From: Xanthomonas sp. CFBP 8443
GTDB taxonomy: Bacteria; Pseudomonadota; Gammaproteobacteria; Xanthomonadales; Xanthomonadaceae
Assembly (NCBI RefSeq): GCF_025666195.1
Contig: NZ_CP102592.1
Span: 1,860,001 to 1,924,000 of the forward strand
Length of the DNA: 64,000 bases
Direction of reading: 5' to 3'
Position numbers and translations under genes: made by a program. Below the pieces are notes generated by a model, which worked only from the letters and a program-made list of their open reading frames with translations, was not told the DNA's origin and made no database searches. Positions 60,083 to 64,000 of the stretch are shown piece by piece (the stretch's first letter is position 1; the number at the start of each line of letters is the position of its first letter).

Positions 60083-60736
60083 GTGAGCGACAAGGCAAAC
60101 GAAATCGCGAATCTGCTGGGCCCGACCGTGGACGCGTTGGGCCTGGAGTTGCTGGGGGCGGAATACCTGCCGGCCTCGGGCGGCGCCACGCTGCGCCTGT
60201 ATATCGACGTGCCGCTGGCCGAACAGCCCGAGCGCACCGTCAACATCGACGATTGCGAGCGGGTCAGCCGCGAAGTGTCGGCGCAGCTGGACGTGGAAGA
60301 TCCGATCAGCGGCAACTACACGCTGGAAGTGTCCTCGCCCGGCGTGGACCGCCCGCTGTTCACCGCGGCGCAGTTCGCGCGCCACCAGGGCGAATCGGCC
60401 AAGGTGGTGCTGAAGCTGCCGCTGCAGGGCCGTCGCCGCCTGCAGGGGCGTATCGCCCAGGTCGACGTGGACGCCGGCCGCATCGTGTTCGAAGTCGATG
60501 GCGCCGAACTGGCGGTGGACTTCGACAATATCGACAAGGCGCGGATCCTGCCCGACTGGGCGGCGCTGGGCCTGGCTCCGACCAAGCCGGGCAAGGCGCC
60601 CAAGCAGCCGGGCAAGATGGCTCCCAAGCCCAAGCCCTTGCCCAAGCGCAAGCCGGCTGGCAAGACCGCAAAATCCAATAAGAAACCATCCAACGAACCG
60701 GCGGCCGACAAGGCTGCGCGCGGAGTGAAAGAATGA
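60083..60736 (+). CDS. rimP: Ribosome maturation factor RimP with Lys/Pro-rich tail
   Basis: A 217-residue factor for 30S ribosome maturation. The alpha/beta N-terminal domain ([27 protein letters not shown]) and [35 protein letters not shown] core (quoted in parts) are family features, followed by an SH3-like C-terminal domain. Residues about 170-217 are an added Lys/Pro-rich tail ([11 protein letters not shown]..., [17 protein letters not shown]), making it longer than E. coli RimP (150). The start is GTG at 60083 with AAGGCAGG 5 nt upstream. It overlaps nusA at an ATGA. Confidence 0.96.
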   Translation: MSDKANEIANLLGPTVDALGLELLGAEYLPASGGATLRLYIDVPLAEQPERTVNIDDCERVSREVSAQLDVEDPISGNYTLEVSSPGVDRPLFTAAQFARHQGESAKVVLKLPLQGRRRLQGRIAQVDVDAGRIVFEVDGAELAVDFDNIDKARILPDWAALGLAPTKPGKAPKQPGKMAPKPKPLPKRKPAGKTAKSNKKPSNEPAADKAARGVKE

Positions 60737-62244
60737 GCAAGGAACTGTTGCTGGTAGTCGACGCGGTGGCCAACGAAAAGGGCGTGCCGCGCGAAGTGAT
60801 CTTCGACGCGATCGAGGCCGCACTGGCGTCGGCGGCGAAGAAGCGCTACCCCGATCAGGACGTGCTGACGCGCGTCACCATCGATCACAAGGACGGCAAT
60901 TACGAAACCTACCGCCGCTGGGAAGTGGTGGCCGACGACGTGGTGATGGAATCGCCGGACCGGCAGATCCGCCTGATGGACGCGGTCGACGAGGCCGAGG
61001 GCGTGGACGTCGGCGACTACATCGAAGAGCAGATCGAGAACCCGGATTTCGGGCGCATCGCCGCGCAGGCCGCCAAGCAGGTGATCGTGCAGCGCGTGCG
61101 CGAGGCCGAGCGCCAGCAGGTGGTGGACGCGTGGAAGGATCGCGTCGGCGAACTGATCACCGGCGTGGTTAAGCGCGCCGAGCGCGGCAACATCTATGTC
61201 GACCTGGGCGGCAACGCCGAGGCCTTCATCCCCAAGGACAAGGGCATCCCGCGCGACGTGCTGCGCGCCGGCGACCGCGTCCGCGGCTACCTGGCCGAGG
61301 TGCGTTCGGAGCCGCGCGGCCCGCAGCTGTTCATCAGCCGCGCCGCGCCGGAATTCATGATCGAGCTGTTCAAGCTGGAAGTGCCGGAAGTGGGCCAGGG
61401 CCTGGTCGAGATCAAGGCCTGCGCGCGCGATCCCGGCGACCGCGCCAAGATCGCGGTGCTGGCGCACGACACCCGCACCGACCCGATCGGCGCCTGCATC
61501 GGCATGCGCGGTTCGCGCGTGCAGGCGGTGTCCAATGAGCTCAACGGCGAGCGCGTGGACATCGTGCTGTGGAACGACAACCCGGCCAACTTCGTCATCA
61601 ACGCGATGGCGCCGGCGGAAGTGCAGTCGATCATCGTCGACGAAGAGAAGCACTCGATGGACCTGGCCGTGGCCGAGGACCGCCTGGCCCAGGCGATCGG
61701 CAAGGGCGGCCAGAACGTGCGTCTGGCCAGCCGCCTGACTGGGTGGCAGCTCAACGTGATGACCGCCGAGCAGGTCGCGGCCAAGTCCGAGGCCGAGCAG
61801 GCCGTCGCCCGCCAGCTGTTCATGGACAAGCTGGAAGTGGACGAGGAAATCGCCGCGATCCTGGTCGCCGAGGGCTTCAACTCGGTCGAGGAAATCGCCT
61901 ACGTGCCGGTCGGCGAACTGCTGGCGGTGGAAGGCTTCGACGAGGACATCGTCGAGGAACTGCGGGCCCGCGCGCGCGATGCGCTGCTCAACGAGGCGCT
62001 GGCCGCCGAGGAAAGCGACGACAGCGGCGTGCCGACGGCGGACCTGTTGGCCCTGGAAGGCATGGACGAAGCCACCGCCTATGCGCTGGCCAGCCATGGC
62101 GTGCGGACCAGCGAGGACCTGTCGGATCTGGCCGCCGACGAAATCCTCGAGTTCGGCATCGAGGACCTGGACCAGGAGCGCGCCGCCGCGCTCATCCTGG
62201 CCGCCCGTGCCGAGGAGATCGCCCGATTGGAACGCGGCGAATGA
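60733..62244 (+). CDS. nusA: Transcription termination/antitermination factor NusA
   Basis: A 503-residue RNA polymerase-binding protein that modulates pausing, termination and antitermination. In order it has the N-terminal RNAP-binding domain ([17 protein letters not shown]) and an S1 domain at about residues 135-200 ([22 protein letters not shown]). KH domains follow ([38 protein letters not shown]). The C-terminus has two acidic helix-hairpin-helix repeats ([39 protein letters not shown]). Length matches E. coli NusA (495). It overlaps rimP and precedes infB by 92 bp. Confidence 0.98.
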   Translation: MSKELLLVVDAVANEKGVPREVIFDAIEAALASAAKKRYPDQDVLTRVTIDHKDGNYETYRRWEVVADDVVMESPDRQIRLMDAVDEAEGVDVGDYIEEQIENPDFGRIAAQAAKQVIVQRVREAERQQVVDAWKDRVGELITGVVKRAERGNIYVDLGGNAEAFIPKDKGIPRDVLRAGDRVRGYLAEVRSEPRGPQLFISRAAPEFMIELFKLEVPEVGQGLVEIKACARDPGDRAKIAVLAHDTRTDPIGACIGMRGSRVQAVSNELNGERVDIVLWNDNPANFVINAMAPAEVQSIIVDEEKHSMDLAVAEDRLAQAIGKGGQNVRLASRLTGWQLNVMTAEQVAAKSEAEQAVARQLFMDKLEVDEEIAAILVAEGFNSVEEIAYVPVGELLAVEGFDEDIVEELRARARDALLNEALAAEESDDSGVPTADLLALEGMDEATAYALASHGVRTSEDLSDLAADEILEFGIEDLDQERAAALILAARAEEIARLERGE

Positions 62245-62336
62245 GTCAGCGATGAATGCCGCCCTGAACCGATCAGGGCTTAGAATCCGCGCTACCTTCG
62301 CACGCGAGGGGGCGCCAACCAGATCATAGGATCCGA

Positions 62337-64000
62337 ATGTCGCAGCAAACCACCATCCGCAAGCTGGCCGAACTGGTGAACACGCCGGTCGATAAACTGC
62401 TGGTTCAACTGGCCGAGGCCGGGATGAAGTTCAGCGGTCCCGACCAGGTCGTGACCAGCACCGAAAAGATGAAGCTGCTCGGCTTCCTGCGCCGTACCCA
62501 CGGCAAGACCGACAAGCCGGTCGAGGAAGAAGCCCAGGCCGCGCCGAAGAAGATCACCCTGAACCGGCGCAAGCTGCAGGAAGTGACGGTCAGCGCCGGG
62601 CGCAGCAAGACCACGGTCAACGTCGAGGTCCGGCAGAAGCGGACCTACGTCAAGACCGCCGAGGACCTGGCCGCCGAGCGCGCGGGCATGTCGTCGGGCG
62701 GGCGGGTGGATGACGAGCGCGCCGAGATCCTGCGCAAGCTGGAAGCCTCCAAGCAGCGCAATCTGGCCGAACAGCAGAAGCTCGCCGAGCAGGACCGCGC
62801 GCGCGCCGAGGAAATCGAGCGCAAGCGCCAGGCCGAGCAGGACGCGCGCGACCGCGTGGAAGCCGAGCGCAAGGCCGCGCAGGCCGCTGCGGAAGCCGAG
62901 TCGGCGCCGCCGGCGGCTGCGCCTGTCGCCGCTGCGACGCCGAATGCCGGTGCCGCCACTGGCGGCGCCGCCGCCGCGCCGCGCGCGCCGCGTCCGGCCA
63001 CCGCGCCGCACCATCCGCCGAAGCCGGCCGCGCCGCGCAGCGACGACCGCAACGCCGGCAACAAGCACAAGACCCGCGGCTCGCACGTGATGGTCGCCGG
63101 CGTCGAGGACGACGACAGCACCAGCCGCTTCGCCGGCCAGTTGCACCTGTCCGCCGCCGATCGCGCGCGCCGTTCCAACGTGCGCGGCAAGCCGCGCGGC
63201 GGCAACAGCGGCGGCCGTCGCCAGCCCGAGGTCTCGCGCAGCGGCGGCGGCGCGCACGGCTTCGAGCGTCCGACCGCACCGGTGGTGCGCGAAGTGGCGA
63301 TCGGCGAGACGATCACCGTGGCCGACCTGGCACAGAAGCTCGCGCTGAAGGGCGGCGACGTGGTCAAGGCGCTGTTCAAGATGGGCGTGATGGCCACCAT
63401 CACCCAGTCCATCGACCACGACACCGCGGCGCTGATCACCGAAGAGCTCGGCCACAAGCCGGTGCGCGCGGGCAGTGCCGACGCCGAGGACGCGCTGCTG
63501 GCGCACACCGAGGACGAGCAGGGCGAGAAGCTGCCGCGGCCGCCGGTTGTCACCATCATGGGCCACGTCGACCACGGCAAGACTTCGCTGCTGGACTACA
63601 TCCGCCGCACCAAGGTCGCCTCCGGCGAAGCCGGCGGCATCACCCAGCACATCGGTGCCTACCACGTCGAAACCGACCGTGGCGTCATCAGCTTCCTGGA
63701 CACCCCGGGCCACGCGGCCTTCACCTCGATGCGCGCGCGCGGCGCCAAGCTGACCGACATCGTGGTGCTGGTGGTGGCGGCCGACGACGGCGTGATGCCG
63801 CAGACGATCGAGGCGGTCAAGCACGCCAAGGCGGCCGGCGTGCCGCTGATCGTGGCGGTCAACAAGATCGACAAGTCCGGCGCCGATCCGCTGCGGGTCA
63901 AGAACGAACTGCTCTCGCAGGACGTGGTCGCCGAGGAATTCGGCGGCGACACCCAGTTCGTCGAAGTCTCGGCCAAGACCGGCGCGGGCATCGATACGCT
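62337..64000 (+). CDS. infB: Translation initiation factor IF-2 (5' part, runs off window)
   Basis: The first 554 codons of infB. IF-2 is the GTPase that brings initiator tRNA to the 30S subunit and joins the 50S subunit. The N-terminal IF2_N domain lies at about residues 5-55. A charged coiled-coil ([20 protein letters not shown]) and an Ala/Pro-rich linker follow, and a second IF2_N domain is at about 320-375. The G domain begins at about 400: GHVDHGKTS (G1) at about 407-415, DTPGH (G3) at about 455, NKID (G4) at about 508. The ATG at 62337 is preceded by ATAGGATCCGA. The stop lies beyond the window. Confidence 0.98.
   Translation, partial: MSQQTTIRKLAELVNTPVDKLLVQLAEAGMKFSGPDQVVTSTEKMKLLGFLRRTHGKTDKPVEEEAQAAPKKITLNRRKLQEVTVSAGRSKTTVNVEVRQKRTYVKTAEDLAAERAGMSSGGRVDDERAEILRKLEASKQRNLAEQQKLAEQDRARAEEIERKRQAEQDARDRVEAERKAAQAAAEAESAPPAAAPVAAATPNAGAATGGAAAAPRAPRPATAPHHPPKPAAPRSDDRNAGNKHKTRGSHVMVAGVEDDDSTSRFAGQLHLSAADRARRSNVRGKPRGGNSGGRRQPEVSRSGGGAHGFERPTAPVVREVAIGETITVADLAQKLALKGGDVVKALFKMGVMATITQSIDHDTAALITEELGHKPVRAGSADAEDALLAHTEDEQGEKLPRPPVVTIMGHVDHGKTSLLDYIRRTKVASGEAGGITQHIGAYHVETDRGVISFLDTPGHAAFTSMRARGAKLTDIVVLVVAADDGVMPQTIEAVKHAKAAGVPLIVAVNKIDKSGADPLRVKNELLSQDVVAEEFGGDTQFVEVSAKTGAGIDT

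Overview
The window is a gene-dense, high-GC chromosomal segment from a gammaproteobacterium of the family Xanthomonadaceae, most likely Xanthomonas. The evidence is gene content and order: a TonB-dependent receptor, a FimV-type pilus protein, trpF / LysR regulator / trpB / small ORF / trpA / accD, then tpiA-secG-tRNA-Leu-nuoA-N, then tRNA-fMet-rimP-nusA-infB. Third-position GC is very high, and short GGGATTC / GGGACTC repeat arrays typical of Xanthomonas-like genomes lie between genes. I see no prophage, insertion sequence, CRISPR array, rRNA operon or plasmid gene. This is essentially core chromosome.

Layout. 1-8.3 kb: two tandem M13-family metallopeptidase genes (minus strand), of which the downstream one has lost zinc ligands, then a PYROXD2-like flavoprotein and a TPR-sulfotransferase (plus). 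8.3-11.1 kb: a TonB-dependent receptor. 11.8-13.9 kb: Mrp/ApbC Fe-S carrier ATPase, dCTP deaminase and an RDD membrane protein. 14.0-16.2 kb (minus): small membrane protein, HIT protein, dienelactone hydrolase family protein, GreB. 16.3-24 kb: rhomboid protease with a long C-terminal tail, membrane/TPR protein, NudK, unknown secreted protein, HerA-like ATPase, lytic transglycosylase. 24.1-26.2 kb: palindromic repeats, then psd with two extra partial copies of its 3' end, then a SCO1 protein.

26.2-38.2 kb is a plus-strand run of amino-acid biosynthesis and housekeeping genes (prmB, aroC, 2-hydroxyacid dehydrogenase, asd, fimV, truA, trpF, trpB, small Cys-rich ORF, trpA), broken only by a divergent LysR gene resembling TrpI. 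38.6-43.8 kb: accD, glmM, a 2-oxoglutarate oxygenase, an SDR on the minus strand and tpiA. 43.9-59.6 kb: secG, tRNA-Leu(GAG) and the complete 14-gene nuoA-N operon for respiratory complex I. 59.8-64 kb: tRNA-fMet, rimP, nusA and the 5' part of infB, the conserved transcription/translation operon, which runs off the window.

The most unusual structure is 24295-24831. The last ~130 nt of psd, starting almost exactly at its self-cleavage site, are present three times in a 179-bp tandem array, with the reading frame kept in all three copies. Other points of interest are the catalytically degenerate M13 protein, paired inverted heptad-repeat arrays around intergenic spacers (including one inside the nuo operon), an unrecognised Cys-rich ORF between trpB and trpA, and a His-rich insert in NuoL.
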